DNA of 64,000 bases from Kalymmatonema hyalinum WJT4-NPBG1 (GCA_019359075.1 JAHHIB010000027.1:1-64000), one strand, 5' to 3'; counted from the first letter of the stretch, positions 19,460 to 31,023 are shown. Translations and numbers: made by a program. Notes: a model not told the origin generated them from the letters alone.

Positions 19460-20383
19460 ATGGCAAACACTTGGTGGGAATTACAAATTTTATCTGATCC
19501 AGAGCTAGAAGATTCCATCTTTTGGCGGCTGGAAAATTTTGGTTGTCGCGGAATCGCTAGTGAGAGAAAAGGAAATAACTTGTTGATACGGAGTTATTTG
19601 CCGGAATTTCAAGCGCAGCTTTCTTCTTTAGATGAACTTTCACAGTGGCTGCGTCAAGATGCTCTTTCTATGGGATTTTCTATACCGACTGTGCAGTGGG
19701 AGTTGATTGATGAGCAAGATTGGGCAACTAGTTGGAAACAATATTGGCAACCCCAGGAGATAGGCGATCGCTTCCTCATCAACCCTGCATGGCTACCAGT
19801 ACCAGAAAATTCTGATCGTCTCGTTCTTCGTATGGACCCTGGTGTAGCATTTGGCACAGGCGACCATGCGACAACCCAGTTGTGCTTGGAATCATTGGAA
19901 AAGCAGTTGATTAACCCTCCTAACTCGGAAGGGGGTGTGGTCATTGCGGATATTGGTTGTGGTTCTGGTATCCTTTCGATAGGGGCGCTGCTGTTGGGAG
20001 CAAAGAAAGTCTATGCAGTAGATACTGATCCCTTGGCGGTAAAATCAACCGCAGAAAACCTCGCGCTCAACCTTATCAGTCCAGAAAGGTTAGTGGTGGC
20101 GGAGGGGAGTGTAGAGGTTTTGACAAAACTGATTGAACAACCAGTCGATGGTATCGTCTGCAATATTTTGGCAGATGTGATTATAAATTTGGTTCCACAG
20201 ATGAGTGCGATCGCCGAAGGCGGGGCTTTGCCCATCGCCAAACCCAGCAGTTGGGGTATCTTTAGTGGCATTTTAGTTGAGCAATCCAAAGCCGTCTGCG
20301 ACAGCCTAGAAAAACATGGCTGGGTTGTTGCAAGCGTGTTGCCGCGCAAAGAATGGTGTTGTATTAATGTGCGGCGTTCTTGA
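19460..20383 (+). CDS. prmA: Ribosomal protein L11 methyltransferase
   Basis: WWELQI..., [56 protein letters not shown]. Confidence 0.95.
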   Translation: MANTWWELQILSDPELEDSIFWRLENFGCRGIASERKGNNLLIRSYLPEFQAQLSSLDELSQWLRQDALSMGFSIPTVQWELIDEQDWATSWKQYWQPQEIGDRFLINPAWLPVPENSDRLVLRMDPGVAFGTGDHATTQLCLESLEKQLINPPNSEGGVVIADIGCGSGILSIGALLLGAKKVYAVDTDPLAVKSTAENLALNLISPERLVVAEGSVEVLTKLIEQPVDGIVCNILADVIINLVPQMSAIAEGGALPIAKPSSWGIFSGILVEQSKAVCDSLEKHGWVVASVLPRKEWCCINVRRS

Positions 20384-20797
20384 GCAGTCCTAAAAAAGGA
20401 CGGCAAAACCACTGTCCAATCAAGATGATATAGCCTTTTTCAATTGAGTGCAATACAGAAGGCAGTGCGTTGCGAGCAGCGCCCTTGGTAGGGCTTCGCC
20501 GTGAGCGCTCAGCCGAACGGTTTCCCGACCCAGGCGGCTGCGAGGTCTCCTCCGTTATAGCAACTGCCGTCAGGATTGTAGGGGCACGCCTTGCCGTACC
20601 CCTAAGAGTGGTGTACGCAACACCAGAACCGCAATAAATGCGCTTTTTTATGCTCCTTTCATTGAAGTTCGGTAATCATTATTTATTAGGTGATAAAAAC
20701 CGGATTATCACTCACTTTATTGTTCAATAACATAAGAATCAAAGCAAGTTAAACGCTGAATTAATTAAAGAAAATCCTATTCAGAGGAGAGAAAACA

Positions 20798-21250
20798 ATG
20801 GCATTAGTTCGTTGGAATCCTTGGCAAGAAATGAACTCCTTACAACGTCAAATGAACAGCTTATTTGATGATATGCTCGTACCATCAGCATCTGTTGAAA
20901 GAAATTTCCCTAGAATTCCTGCTGCTGAGTTGCAAGAAACAGCAGAAGCTATCCATCTCAAGCTAGAACTTCCAGGAATAGAAGCTAAAGACTTGGATGT
21001 GCAAGTCACACAAAACGCTATTTCCATTAAAGGTGAGCGTAAGTCAGAAACCAAGACTGAAGAAAAGGGTGTTACCCGCAGTGAATTCCACTACGGTAAA
21101 TTCCAGCGCGTGATTCCTTTACCGGCTCGTATTCAAAATACCAATGTCACAGCAGAATACAAAGATGGTATTTTGAATTTGACACTTCCTAAAGCTGAAG
21201 AAGAGAAGAACAAAGTCGTCAAAGTTAACTTGGATCAAGCTGCTGCCTAA
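20798..21250 (+). CDS. Small heat shock protein Hsp20
   Basis: MALVRWNPWQEMNSLQRQMNSLFDDM and alpha-crystallin domain ending in YKDGILNLTLPKAEE. Confidence 0.96.
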   Translation: MALVRWNPWQEMNSLQRQMNSLFDDMLVPSASVERNFPRIPAAELQETAEAIHLKLELPGIEAKDLDVQVTQNAISIKGERKSETKTEEKGVTRSEFHYGKFQRVIPLPARIQNTNVTAEYKDGILNLTLPKAEEEKNKVVKVNLDQAAA

Positions 21251-21324
21251 TTGATTTTCAACAGTTATTAACTCCCTTTACCTTAAAGGCTATTTAACTT
21301 AAATGCACAGTTGGTTAGCCTAAA

Positions 21325-21366
21325 GGTAACGCTCAGTCTCTTTTATGAGGCTGGGCTTTTTTATTG
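21325..21366 (+). terminator. Intrinsic terminator downstream of hsp20
   Basis: GCTCAGTCTC tttt atGAGGCTGGGC followed by TTTTTTATT. Confidence 0.7.
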
Positions 21367-21568
21367 ACCAAAAAGCAATGCTGTACTCTTACCATGTGGT
21401 TTGTACTTTATGCAAATGACAAGCGCTGTAAGCTTGGATGTTGGAGTGTAAACTTTGACATTGCGATAATGCTTCTCAAAACCTTTAAAAATGATGTCTG
21501 CTAATGTAATCAGATAACTCAGTATATACGCTAAGCTAGCCAATGTAGCATAAAATCTTTGTGGACTT

Positions 21569-22933
21569 ATGGAATTTCAGGACTGGTTTTCTAGTCTTCC
21601 TCCTGCGTTGAGACCAGCTTACTCACTTGAAGAACCTAACCAAGCAATTCTACTTTACAAAGGAGAACTGGAAGTTGAGCAGCAGAATATAGTCACCAAA
21701 GGAAGCGGTACTGTTTACCTGAAATGGTTCCCTTACCCCCAAGTTGAATTCCATATGTCCAGCTATAACTTAGGTAGAATCGATACTGGTGAAGCTGATC
21801 TCAAGTTGTCAGAGACTGAAGGTTGGCTTAAGGTTGATATTTCGAGAATTAACGACGAGGAATTAAATCAAACCGAACATTCAATGCAAGTCTGGGGACT
21901 AACAAAACAACCTATCATCATAGGATCAGGAAATGGCTTGGCATATATAAAGTTTCACCTAACCAACTTTCATAAACTAATTGGTTCTTGTAAATCAGTA
22001 TTTATCCAAGAAGATTCCAGCAAGACTACGATTCAAAGAGTTGTCTTTGAGGCTGGGGGGTGGAGGGTAACGATAGATCAACTTGAGACAGTAAGTCAGA
22101 TATTGAATTCCCTCACCGCACAAGGAGGCTATGCTATAACTCACGTAGGAAAACTTGAAAGAACTGATGAGACGCCTTTTGCAGTAGATGAACCACGGGA
22201 CTTTTTAGAAGCTTTTTCTTACTTCCTTTCATTTATCCGAGGCTTTCAAGTTTCTCCCACTCTCCTGGTAGGCTACAATGCAAGTGAACAGCGAGTTTGG
22301 GAAGAGTGGAAATTATCGAATTCAGATCCTTGGTGGTCAGTATACTCATGGGCTTGGGGTTTAGACGGTAAGAACCTTGCAAATACTTTTCCAGGGTTCT
22401 TGAAATGGTGGCAAGATTGGGGTGAATCAGCCAAACTTGCTATTTATTGGTATCTAAACAGCAATAGAAATGTAAGCGCGATAGAAGGCTCAATTATTTT
22501 GGCACAAGCTGCATTGGAACTTATTGCATGGGTTTGCTTGGTGGAGAAAGGTAGCATTAGTGAAGAAGACTTTAATAAAAAACCGTTAAACACTACTTCA
22601 AAAAAAATAAATCGGCTTCTTGAGGAGTGTGGAATTCCTCAAGAGATTCCTTCTGATCTCACTAACTTAGCAGACTTTGAGTGCAAGCTAAAGAACAGTA
22701 ATAATGGACCGTATGCATTTGTTGAAATCCGAAATAGTATTACCCATTCAGCCCCCAACAATCGCAAAACATTTGTCAATACTTCCAGTGCAGCAACAGT
22801 TGAAGCTTGGATGCTTGGGGTATGGTATTTAGAACTTATTCTCCTAAAAATGTTCAACTATAAAGGGTCTTACTTCAAACGTAGACCAGGACATTGCTGG
22901 TATGGTGATGTAGAACCTGTCCCTTGGGTTTAA
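21569..22933 (+). CDS. Hypothetical protein with C-terminal HEPN-like (ApeA-like?) region
   Basis: ALELIAWVCLVEKG...FVEIRNSITHSAPNNR contains RNSITH (Rx4H), the HEPN RNase signature; long N-terminal domain. Confidence 0.55.
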   Translation: MEFQDWFSSLPPALRPAYSLEEPNQAILLYKGELEVEQQNIVTKGSGTVYLKWFPYPQVEFHMSSYNLGRIDTGEADLKLSETEGWLKVDISRINDEELNQTEHSMQVWGLTKQPIIIGSGNGLAYIKFHLTNFHKLIGSCKSVFIQEDSSKTTIQRVVFEAGGWRVTIDQLETVSQILNSLTAQGGYAITHVGKLERTDETPFAVDEPRDFLEAFSYFLSFIRGFQVSPTLLVGYNASEQRVWEEWKLSNSDPWWSVYSWAWGLDGKNLANTFPGFLKWWQDWGESAKLAIYWYLNSNRNVSAIEGSIILAQAALELIAWVCLVEKGSISEEDFNKKPLNTTSKKINRLLEECGIPQEIPSDLTNLADFECKLKNSNNGPYAFVEIRNSITHSAPNNRKTFVNTSSAATVEAWMLGVWYLELILLKMFNYKGSYFKRRPGHCWYGDVEPVPWV

Positions 22934-23088
22934 GAGTTTCATAAAGAGGAAAAAGTTGCTTTACTTCGACAAAGTGCTACTAACAACTAGAAACCTTATC
23001 CCCAGCTAATTGTAATATGTCTGAAACATAGACATAGTAGGTGTTTTCAGCAAAGTAGCACTTTTTTCTAGCTATCTCAGCTCAATCT

Positions 23089-24168
23089 CTAATAAAACCG
23101 CAAAGCATCACCTGATTGAATATCAAACCAGTGGATATTTTGGGGTGGTAAAGCCAATGTAATCTGCTGATTATTCCATTTTTGGTCTGGAGGTAACAAA
23201 GCACGCACGGTGAATGGTTCTGTTTCAGAACTTGCAACACGCACACTTACTAAATTGTGCATACCCAAGTTTTCCACCAGATAGACTTGACCTTGAATTT
23301 TCTGTGTATCATCTGGTTGTGGAATGCGGACGTGTTCTGGACGGATACCTAATATAATTTCCGGTGGTACTGTTGGTATATCTGGCAAAAGTATTTTTGC
23401 ATCACCAAGCATTGCATAACGTCCCTTACAAGGTAGCGTCAGCAAATTCATTTGCGGACTCCCAACAAATCCAGCGACAAATAAATTAGCTGGTTGGTTG
23501 TAGATGCGTTCTGGCGGGTCGAGTTGCTGGACAAGACCGTCATTGAGTACAGCCACTTTTGTGGAAAGTGTCATCGCTTCTGTTTGGTCGTGAGTCACGT
23601 AAACCACAGGGGCTTTTTGGGCGGCAAATATTTGCTTGATATCTGCACGGACTCGTTCGCGCAGAAGTGCATCTAGGTTACTGAGTGGTTCATCCAGCAA
23701 GTAAACTTGGGCGCGACGTACCAGCGCCCGACCAACTGCAACCCGCTGTCGCTGTCCCCCCGATAACTGACCAGGTTTGCGTTGCAATAATTCTTCTAAT
23801 CCTAGAAGTTTTGAAACTTCTGTGACTCGTTGTTCAATTTCAGCGCGAGGAGTTTTTTTCAGCTTCAGTCCAGAGGCTAGGTTTTCGTACACACTCATGT
23901 GAGGATAAAGTGCATAGCTTTGAAACACCATTGCCATATTGCGATCGCCTGGTCGCTTAAACGTAATATCCTCGCTTCCAAGAAATATTCGACCGCGAGT
24001 CGGTTCCTCTAACCCTGCAATCATTCGCAGTGTCGTAGATTTACCACAGCCACTTGGACCAAGTAAAGTCAGAAATTCATCTTCATCTACAGTTAAACTA
24101 ACGTCTTTAACTGGAATGACTTTGGCAGTATAGGTCTTATTTAAGTTTTTTAATTCAAGTGTCGCCAT
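23089..24168 (-). CDS. Sugar ABC transporter ATP-binding protein (MalK/UgpC type)
   Basis: LLGPSGCGKSTTLRMIAGLEEPT, LSGGQRQRVAVGRALVR, VYVTHDQTEAMTL, C-terminal TOBE-like region. Confidence 0.94.
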   Translation of the reverse strand: MATLELKNLNKTYTAKVIPVKDVSLTVDEDEFLTLLGPSGCGKSTTLRMIAGLEEPTRGRIFLGSEDITFKRPGDRNMAMVFQSYALYPHMSVYENLASGLKLKKTPRAEIEQRVTEVSKLLGLEELLQRKPGQLSGGQRQRVAVGRALVRRAQVYLLDEPLSNLDALLRERVRADIKQIFAAQKAPVVYVTHDQTEAMTLSTKVAVLNDGLVQQLDPPERIYNQPANLFVAGFVGSPQMNLLTLPCKGRYAMLGDAKILLPDIPTVPPEIILGIRPEHVRIPQPDDTQKIQGQVYLVENLGMHNLVSVRVASSETEPFTVRALLPPDQKWNNQQITLALPPQNIHWFDIQSGDALRFY

Positions 24169-24289
24169 GATTTTTATTGCGGTTTGCAATTGGGTAAGGT
24201 AGACCAAAGGAATAATGAACCACAGATGGACACAGATGAACACAGATAAATAATTACTTCATTCAATTGAGTTGCGCTATATCTGTTGA

Positions 24290-25171
24290 TTATCCTTTAA
24301 CAGCACCAGCAGTAAGACCTTGAATAATCTTGCGCTGGAAGAACAAAACGAGTAAAACTAACGGCAATGTGCCGACAACAGTCGCTGCAGCAATAGGACC
24401 ATAGGGAATTTCAAAAGCTGAAGCACCGCCTAATTGTGCCGCTGCAACGGGAATAGTTTTCATGTCTTCACGAGTGATAAATGTGAGAGCAAAGATAAAC
24501 TCATTCCAGGCAAAAATAAATGTGAGAATTCCAGTCGTCACCAAAGCAGGAATCGTCATAGGTAGTAATATTTGCAATAGCATTTGCAAAGTGTTGTAGC
24601 CATCTACTCTTGCGGAATCTTCCAAGTCTTTTGGTAACTGCTGAAAAAAGCTGCGTAACACCAAAATTGTCAAAGGTAAATTAATAGCAGTGTAGGGAAT
24701 AATCAGCGCTAGATAATTGTTGCCTAAATGCAACTTTTGGATAATTTCCAATAGTCCTAAGAATAATAAAATTCCAGGGAATAAAGTCACAATCAGGATA
24801 GCTGCAAGGATGGCTTTTCCACCCCAAGGACGCAACCGTGCTAAAGCGTAAGCAGCAGGCGCACCCAGCGCTAAAGATAAAGCTGTGGAAATAATCGAGA
24901 CAAAGGCACTATTTAAGATGTAGCGCCAAAACGGACGACGAATAAATAATTCAATGTAGTGATTGAGGGTAATCCGCAAAGGAAAATAAACAGTGGGAAC
25001 TTTAGCAATATCCTGATTCAACTTAAATGAGGTCAGTAGTTGCCACATGACTGGTGCTAGGCAGAAAATGACTACTAAGGTAATTGCTACCCAAAACAAA
25101 ACGTTTTTCCCCGGATTCTTTACCTTCGTTTTTGGTTTAGGTGTGGTTAATTTTTCCTGAGTGACAGCCAT
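24290..25171 (-). CDS. Sugar ABC transporter permease (MalG type)
   Basis: Multi-TM; EDSARVDGYNTLQMLLQILLPMTIPALVTTGI EAA loop. Confidence 0.93.
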   Translation of the reverse strand: MAVTQEKLTTPKPKTKVKNPGKNVLFWVAITLVVIFCLAPVMWQLLTSFKLNQDIAKVPTVYFPLRITLNHYIELFIRRPFWRYILNSAFVSIISTALSLALGAPAAYALARLRPWGGKAILAAILIVTLFPGILLFLGLLEIIQKLHLGNNYLALIIPYTAINLPLTILVLRSFFQQLPKDLEDSARVDGYNTLQMLLQILLPMTIPALVTTGILTFIFAWNEFIFALTFITREDMKTIPVAAAQLGGASAFEIPYGPIAAATVVGTLPLVLLVLFFQRKIIQGLTAGAVKG

Positions 25172-25197
25172 AGAAATTTTAGCTTGGAAAATTGTAA

Positions 25198-26103
25198 TCA
25201 GTAAGAGGTATTGATTCGAGATTTGTTGAGTAAAAAACTAGCAATAGCAACGGTTACAATTAATAAAAGAAACGTCACCACCACGAGTGCAGCTCCATAC
25301 CCAAAATCCAAGTAGCGCATGACGGTAGAGTAGATATACAGTGATACCACTTCTGTTGCACCACCAGGACCACCTCCGGTCATCACAGCCATCAAATCGA
25401 AAACCCCAAAAGCCTGAGCAAACCGAAACAGCATAGCAATAAGAATTTGTGGCATTAAAAGGGGTAGAGTAATTTGATAGAAGCTTTGCCAACGTGTTGC
25501 GCCATCAATCGCGTGAGCTTCGTACAAGTCTGCTGAAATCGACTGCAAACCAGCTAGTAGTAAGATGCTAATAAATGGAGTCGTTTTCCACACATCTGCA
25601 ACTATCACGGCTATCATTGCCAATGTTGGTTCTCCCAACCAGTTAATTCCAGTTTGAATCAAACCCAGCCGCAACAGAAGGTCGTTGACAACCCCGAATT
25701 GGTCGTTAAAAATCCACGCCCAAGCAAGACCGATCAGGGCAGTCGGCAAAGCCCAAGGTAAAATGGCGATTGTACGCACCGCACCCCTGCCAAAAAACGG
25801 CTTGTTCAACACTAGGGCAATACCCAGTCCCAGCAGTAGCTCTAGCACCACTGTTGATAAAGTAAATACTGATGTTGTCCAAAAACTTTGCCAAAAACGA
25901 CCATCCCCCGCCATCCGCGCGTAATTTTCCAATCCAGAAAAGACGGGTTGCAGCTTCGTTCCCAAATTTTCTGTAAAGAAACTTAACCAAAAAGCACGGG
26001 CTATTGGATAGCCGAAGACAAACAACAGCAACAGCAAGGCGGGTAGTAAGAAAATCCACGCTGTTCGTTGTTCTCGACTTCGTATTGTTTGCATGTTAGT
26101 CAT
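25198..26103 (-). CDS. Sugar ABC transporter permease (MalF type)
   Basis: Multi-TM; YEAHAIDGATRWQSFYQITLPLLMPQILIAML EAA loop. Confidence 0.93.
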   Translation of the reverse strand: MTNMQTIRSREQRTAWIFLLPALLLLLFVFGYPIARAFWLSFFTENLGTKLQPVFSGLENYARMAGDGRFWQSFWTTSVFTLSTVVLELLLGLGIALVLNKPFFGRGAVRTIAILPWALPTALIGLAWAWIFNDQFGVVNDLLLRLGLIQTGINWLGEPTLAMIAVIVADVWKTTPFISILLLAGLQSISADLYEAHAIDGATRWQSFYQITLPLLMPQILIAMLFRFAQAFGVFDLMAVMTGGGPGGATEVVSLYIYSTVMRYLDFGYGAALVVVTFLLLIVTVAIASFLLNKSRINTSY

Positions 26104-26155
26104 GAGTCAATAGTTAATAGTCATTTGTAGAGAGGTTGCATACAACGTCTCTACA

Positions 26156-27469
26156 TTAGCCACTAGACTTTAGTAGTCGTCTCGTTTCATTAGCAGCAGC
26201 TTGCATTGCGCTTTCAGGAGTCATGCGATTTGTCAGTGCAGCACTGAGGTAACGTTGCAAAATATCTGATGCTTGAGCATATTGGGCGATAGGCGGACGT
26301 AAAACTGCCTGGTTCACTATCTTTAGTAACTGGGGATAGTGAGGGTATTTGCTGACGATTTGTGGGTCTGTAAATAATGAGCGTCGGCTTGGCACAAAAC
26401 CTGCATTTAAAATAAATTGGCGCTGTGCGTCTTCACTTGTAAAATATTGAATTGCTTTCCAAGCTTCTTGAGGATGTCTGGAAGATTTGGAAATTCCCAA
26501 ACCCCAGCCACCTAAACACGCTCCTCCACTGTTCCCAGGTGTACCAACCATTGGTTTTAGGGCAATTTTGCCTTTGATTGGCGAACTTTCTGCATTTGCT
26601 AAAGGCCAAAGATAGGGCCAACTGCGTATAAATGCGACTTGACCACTTTGAAAAATGCGCCTTGTTTCTTCTTCTTGATACGTTGTGACTCCCGGAGGAG
26701 AAACACGCTCAGCAATTGTATCTTTGAGAAAAGCGATCGCTTTTAATGTCTCGGGTTTATCTAGCCCAACTTCCAAGGTATTGGGATTCACCCAAAATCC
26801 ACCAAAACCTTGCAAGACTTCCACAAACATAGCAGCTAGTCCCTCGTACTGACGACCTTGCCAAACGTAACCCCAATTAATTTTTCCTTGCTCTTTTAAG
26901 GACTGAGAAATTTTCAGCAAATCTGCAAAGGTTTCTGGCGGTTGAAAACCTGCTTGCTTGAGCAAGTCTTCCCGGTAGTAGAGAACTCCAACATCACTCC
27001 GCATGGGAATTCTGTAGAGTTTGCCTTCGTAACGTCCCCCTTCTACGTCTTTGGGCGAGAATGCTGCTAACTCTTCTTTTGTCAGGCGATCGCTCAAATC
27101 TAACAACCATCCAGCAGCAGCAAACTTGGGTGTCCAAATCACATCCATATTGACCAAGTCATAAGGAGAATCACCCAAGATAAATGCCGAAGTATACAGG
27201 TCTTCCAGCAAATTTGTCGCATTTGGACCTTCAATAATATTGATGCGAATGCCGGGATTTTTTGTTTCAAAGTCTTTGATTATGCCTTGTCTCCAAGGTT
27301 GGGCATCAGGAGCAGTCATCAACATATTCAGGACTACTGGTTGCTGCGATAAAGCTTGCGCGATGGAAAATAAGATGATGCCCAGTAATACAACCAAAAA
27401 TATTCCTGTAGGAGATTTTATTTTTTGTAATATTTTTGGCTGTTGTTTTAGTTTTTTTAATTCAAACAT
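26156..27469 (-). CDS. ABC sugar-binding protein (extracellular solute-binding family 1)
   Basis: Signal anchor, TSAFILGDSPYDLVNMDVIWTPKFAAAGWLLDL, WGLGISKSSRHPQEAWKAIQYFTS. Confidence 0.92.
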   Translation of the reverse strand: MFELKKLKQQPKILQKIKSPTGIFLVVLLGIILFSIAQALSQQPVVLNMLMTAPDAQPWRQGIIKDFETKNPGIRINIIEGPNATNLLEDLYTSAFILGDSPYDLVNMDVIWTPKFAAAGWLLDLSDRLTKEELAAFSPKDVEGGRYEGKLYRIPMRSDVGVLYYREDLLKQAGFQPPETFADLLKISQSLKEQGKINWGYVWQGRQYEGLAAMFVEVLQGFGGFWVNPNTLEVGLDKPETLKAIAFLKDTIAERVSPPGVTTYQEEETRRIFQSGQVAFIRSWPYLWPLANAESSPIKGKIALKPMVGTPGNSGGACLGGWGLGISKSSRHPQEAWKAIQYFTSEDAQRQFILNAGFVPSRRSLFTDPQIVSKYPHYPQLLKIVNQAVLRPPIAQYAQASDILQRYLSAALTNRMTPESAMQAAANETRRLLKSSG

Positions 27470-27965
27470 TCTTACCTAAAAAATCCTAGCAAGTAACAAT
27501 TTTTTTTAATATTTTTTTATTAGAACACTTTCCCGTTCAATATCATGCCTTTGTTTGAAATATTAACTAATTTTGTAATATTTTGAAAACTTTAGATGGG
27601 GGTTAGGCAGTCTCTCTCATTTCTGGAGACACCAGTTCAGAACGTCGCCAGATGGCACTTTGTCTATCTCATCTTGGCAGTTTTAAAACTTTCATTTTGT
27701 CATATATTGTGCGTCAATTCTGTTATATTATGATTATTAAAAATAAAACATTCAATTTGATAAGGTACGAAAACATCTCTAAAAATAAATACTTAATTTT
27801 ATTTACAAAAAATATTTTGCTTGATAATAAAATCCATCTTTAGGTAGATTTATAACTTTCTTTGGCTTCGGTCAAACACGCTTAGGATGGCTACAAACTG
27901 CGGCAAATGTTGAGATACCAGCACCACAAACTCAGCTACAACAGCGAATTGGCCAACTAACCGAG

Positions 27966-28151
27966 ATGCTGATGGCAAAACAGAAACGCACAGGCGGCGA
28001 GCGCGCCATATCTGTTTGTCAGACAAGGGCTACTATCTTAGCACGCCGGGAAATGGGGGAATCTTTGCAAGATATCGCAACGGATTTAGAAATGCCCTAC
28101 GAAACCGTCAAAACCTACGTTAAATTGGCACGGAAAGCTTTAGTCGATTAG
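27966..28151 (+). CDS. Small HTH-like protein or fragment
   Basis: ILARREMGESLQDIATDLEMPYETVKTYVKLARKAL resembles a sigma-region-4/LuxR-like HTH; coding appears to extend upstream of the ATG. Confidence 0.45.
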   Translation: MLMAKQKRTGGERAISVCQTRATILARREMGESLQDIATDLEMPYETVKTYVKLARKALVD

Positions 28152-28437
28152 CTTCAGACAAGGTTCCCGATGAACTGAAAAGCCTACGCAGCCTTGCGTA
28201 AGCGTAAAGCGTGCCGCAGGCATATGCATAGCGTGGCGTGCGGGCTACTAAGAAGGCATAGCAATCAGCCTAGGAGTGTGTCACATTTTTAACTCCTAAC
28301 TTCCAGAAGGTGACGCTTGCGTGATCACAGATTACACTGAGGATGATGTTAATCACTGGTTGCCTGTAGCAACACTTACATAAATTAAATGGCATAGTTA
28401 AGCATTCCTAATGTGTAATTCTATATCAACATCAGTT

Positions 28438-31023
28438 ATGTCAGTTCATCAACGTAATTACGGTCATACTGCCGATTTAATTATTAGTGTTGCCAGTCAA
28501 AAAACCCGCGAATTGCCTCAAGAAACCACTCGTGTGGGTTCTTGTGTCAAACGACAAGGAACGATATCTAGTTTTCTGGCTCCTCTGACCCAGGATACTT
28601 TTAAACAGGTCGTTACGGAAGTTGAACAAAAATTAAGAATTGTCAACCAAACCCTGTCCATGTTGGATTCTCAGGGTTTTGAAGCAATACTACACGAAAT
28701 GCTACAGTCAATTACTTTGAAAACAGGGGAATTACTATGTGCTGATCGCACTACTATATTTTTATTGGATGAAGAAAAAAAAGAACTTTGGTCAATATTA
28801 GCTGAGACAGAGGGCGATCGCTCGCTAGAAATCCGCATACCAGCAGATAAAGGCATTGCTGGCGAAGTTGCTACACATAAGAAAATCATCAATATTCCCT
28901 TTGATTTTTATAACGATCCGCGTTCGGTATTTGCCCAAGAGCAAGAAAAAAGAACTGGCTACCGCACCTACTCTATGTTGGCTTTGCCACTTTTAAACGA
29001 ACAAGGGCAATTAGTCGCAGTCGTACAATTACTGAATAAATTAAAATTGCCCAGCCATCCAAATGCTCCTCTTTCAGAGCGGATTGATACTAGGGGTTTT
29101 ACTGATACGGACGAAGAATTATTTCTGGAATTTGCTCCATCCATTCGGCTCATTTTAGAGTCCTCGCGGTCGTTTTACATAGCAACTCAAAAACAGAGAG
29201 CCGCCGCAGCCCTGATGAAAGCAATCAAATCGCTCAGTCAAAGTAGCCTAGATTTAGAGGACACGCTAAAGCGAGTCATGGCTGAAGCCAAGGAACTGAT
29301 GAACGCAGATCGCAGTACCTTATGGTTGTTAGACCGCGATACTGGCGAACTTTGGACGAAAATAACCCAAGACGACGGAGTAACCAAGGAGTTACGAGTA
29401 CCAATGGGTAAAGGCTTTGCTGGTATAGTTGCCCTCACTGGCAAGACGTTGAACATTCCGTTTGACCTGTATAATCATCCTGACTCGGATACTGCCAAAC
29501 AAATAGACCAGCAAAATGGTTATCGCACCTGTAGCTTACTTTGTATGCCAGTATTTAACGCCGATGGAGAATTGATTGGCGTGAGTCAGCTAGTCAATAA
29601 AAAGAAACCAGGGCATTTTCCCCCTTATCATCCCAGGTTGTGGCCCAAGGCTCCTGAATACTTTCAAGCGAGTTTTGACCGCAACGATGAAGAGTTCATG
29701 GAAGCTTTTAATATTCAGGCGGGGGTGGCGTTGCATAATGCCCAGTTATTTGCCACAGTCAAACAACAGGAACTTTTACAGCGAGACATTCTTCGCAGTC
29801 TTTCCAATGGGGTGATTTCTACTGATAAAGCAGGGTTAATTATCGCCGCCAATGAAAGCGCCAAACGCTTGCTAGGTGTGGAACCAGAAGACCGCTTGGA
29901 AGGTAAATTAATCACTGATGTTGTCTGCATCAAAGAAGGCGACTTTAGCAATTGGTGCCAAGCAGCCTTAAATCCAGCAGATTTAAGATACCGCGAGCAG
30001 TACTATCCGGATCGCACCCTACTGACGACTAGCAAAACACAGCACAGTGTGAATTTATCAATCAGCGCGATCGCAGACGCCAGCGACTCTCAGCAAGTGC
30101 GTGGGACGTTGGTTGTTATGGATGACATCAGCGATAAAAAGCGCCTCAAGAGTACAATGTATCGCTACATGACTCAGGAATTAGCAGAAGAGTTGCTGAA
30201 ATTGGATGACGCGAAACTGGGAGGCGATCGCAAAGAAGTTTCGATTTTGTTCTCTGATATTCGTGGCTACACCACTTTGACCGAAAAACTGCAAGCAGAA
30301 GAAGTGGTAAGTATGCTCAACGAATATTTTGAATCGATGGTAGAGGCAGTTTTTCAATACAAAGGTACCTTGGACAAATATATCGGCGATGCCATTATGG
30401 CTGTTTATGGTTCCCCCTTGCCTTTGCAACAACACGCTTGGATGGCTGTGCAAACCTCTATAGAAATGCGCCATCGCTTGCAAGAACTTAATGTCCGTCG
30501 TCAAGCAGCTAACAAGCCAAAAATTCATATAGGAATTGGTATTAATTCTGACATAGTTATTAGTGGTAATATTGGCTCAAGCAAGCGAATGGAATTTACT
30601 GCCATTGGCGATGGCGTTAATCTAGGCTCCCGACTGGAAAGCGTGACCAAGCAGTATGGCTGCGACATTATTATTAGTGAAAACACATATCAGCCTTGCA
30701 AAGAGTACATATGGGCGAGAGAACTAGATTACATTCGTGTCAAAGGGAGAAATGAGTCGGTCGCCATATATGAATTAGTCGGGTTGCGTTCCGACCCTAT
30801 TTGTAGCAAAAAAATGCAATTAATTGAGTATTATCACAGAGGGCGCGAATATTACTTGAGTCGCCAGTTTAGCCGTGCCCAAGCTGAATTTGCCAAAGTT
30901 TTAGAAATTGACGCTAAAGACTTAGCGACAATACTACATTTGCAGCGTTGTCAGTACTGGCTACAACAATCTTCATCAGATAGTAATTGGGATGATGGGG
31001 TGTGGACATTTAAGGAAAAGTGA
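28438..31023 (+). CDS. GAF-GAF-PAS-adenylate/guanylate cyclase (CyaB-like)
   Basis: Two GAF domains, PAS, and class III cyclase EVSILFSDIRGYTTLTEKL...LDKYIGDAIMAVYG...GIGINSD. Confidence 0.93.
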   Translation: MSVHQRNYGHTADLIISVASQKTRELPQETTRVGSCVKRQGTISSFLAPLTQDTFKQVVTEVEQKLRIVNQTLSMLDSQGFEAILHEMLQSITLKTGELLCADRTTIFLLDEEKKELWSILAETEGDRSLEIRIPADKGIAGEVATHKKIINIPFDFYNDPRSVFAQEQEKRTGYRTYSMLALPLLNEQGQLVAVVQLLNKLKLPSHPNAPLSERIDTRGFTDTDEELFLEFAPSIRLILESSRSFYIATQKQRAAAALMKAIKSLSQSSLDLEDTLKRVMAEAKELMNADRSTLWLLDRDTGELWTKITQDDGVTKELRVPMGKGFAGIVALTGKTLNIPFDLYNHPDSDTAKQIDQQNGYRTCSLLCMPVFNADGELIGVSQLVNKKKPGHFPPYHPRLWPKAPEYFQASFDRNDEEFMEAFNIQAGVALHNAQLFATVKQQELLQRDILRSLSNGVISTDKAGLIIAANESAKRLLGVEPEDRLEGKLITDVVCIKEGDFSNWCQAALNPADLRYREQYYPDRTLLTTSKTQHSVNLSISAIADASDSQQVRGTLVVMDDISDKKRLKSTMYRYMTQELAEELLKLDDAKLGGDRKEVSILFSDIRGYTTLTEKLQAEEVVSMLNEYFESMVEAVFQYKGTLDKYIGDAIMAVYGSPLPLQQHAWMAVQTSIEMRHRLQELNVRRQAANKPKIHIGIGINSDIVISGNIGSSKRMEFTAIGDGVNLGSRLESVTKQYGCDIIISENTYQPCKEYIWARELDYIRVKGRNESVAIYELVGLRSDPICSKKMQLIEYYHRGREYYLSRQFSRAQAEFAKVLEIDAKDLATILHLQRCQYWLQQSSSDSNWDDGVWTFKEK

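Noticed and set aside
27652-27843. AT-rich 63-aa ORF
   Set aside because: Low-complexity Lys/Asn/Ile/Leu translation in an AT-rich intergenic region; no support.
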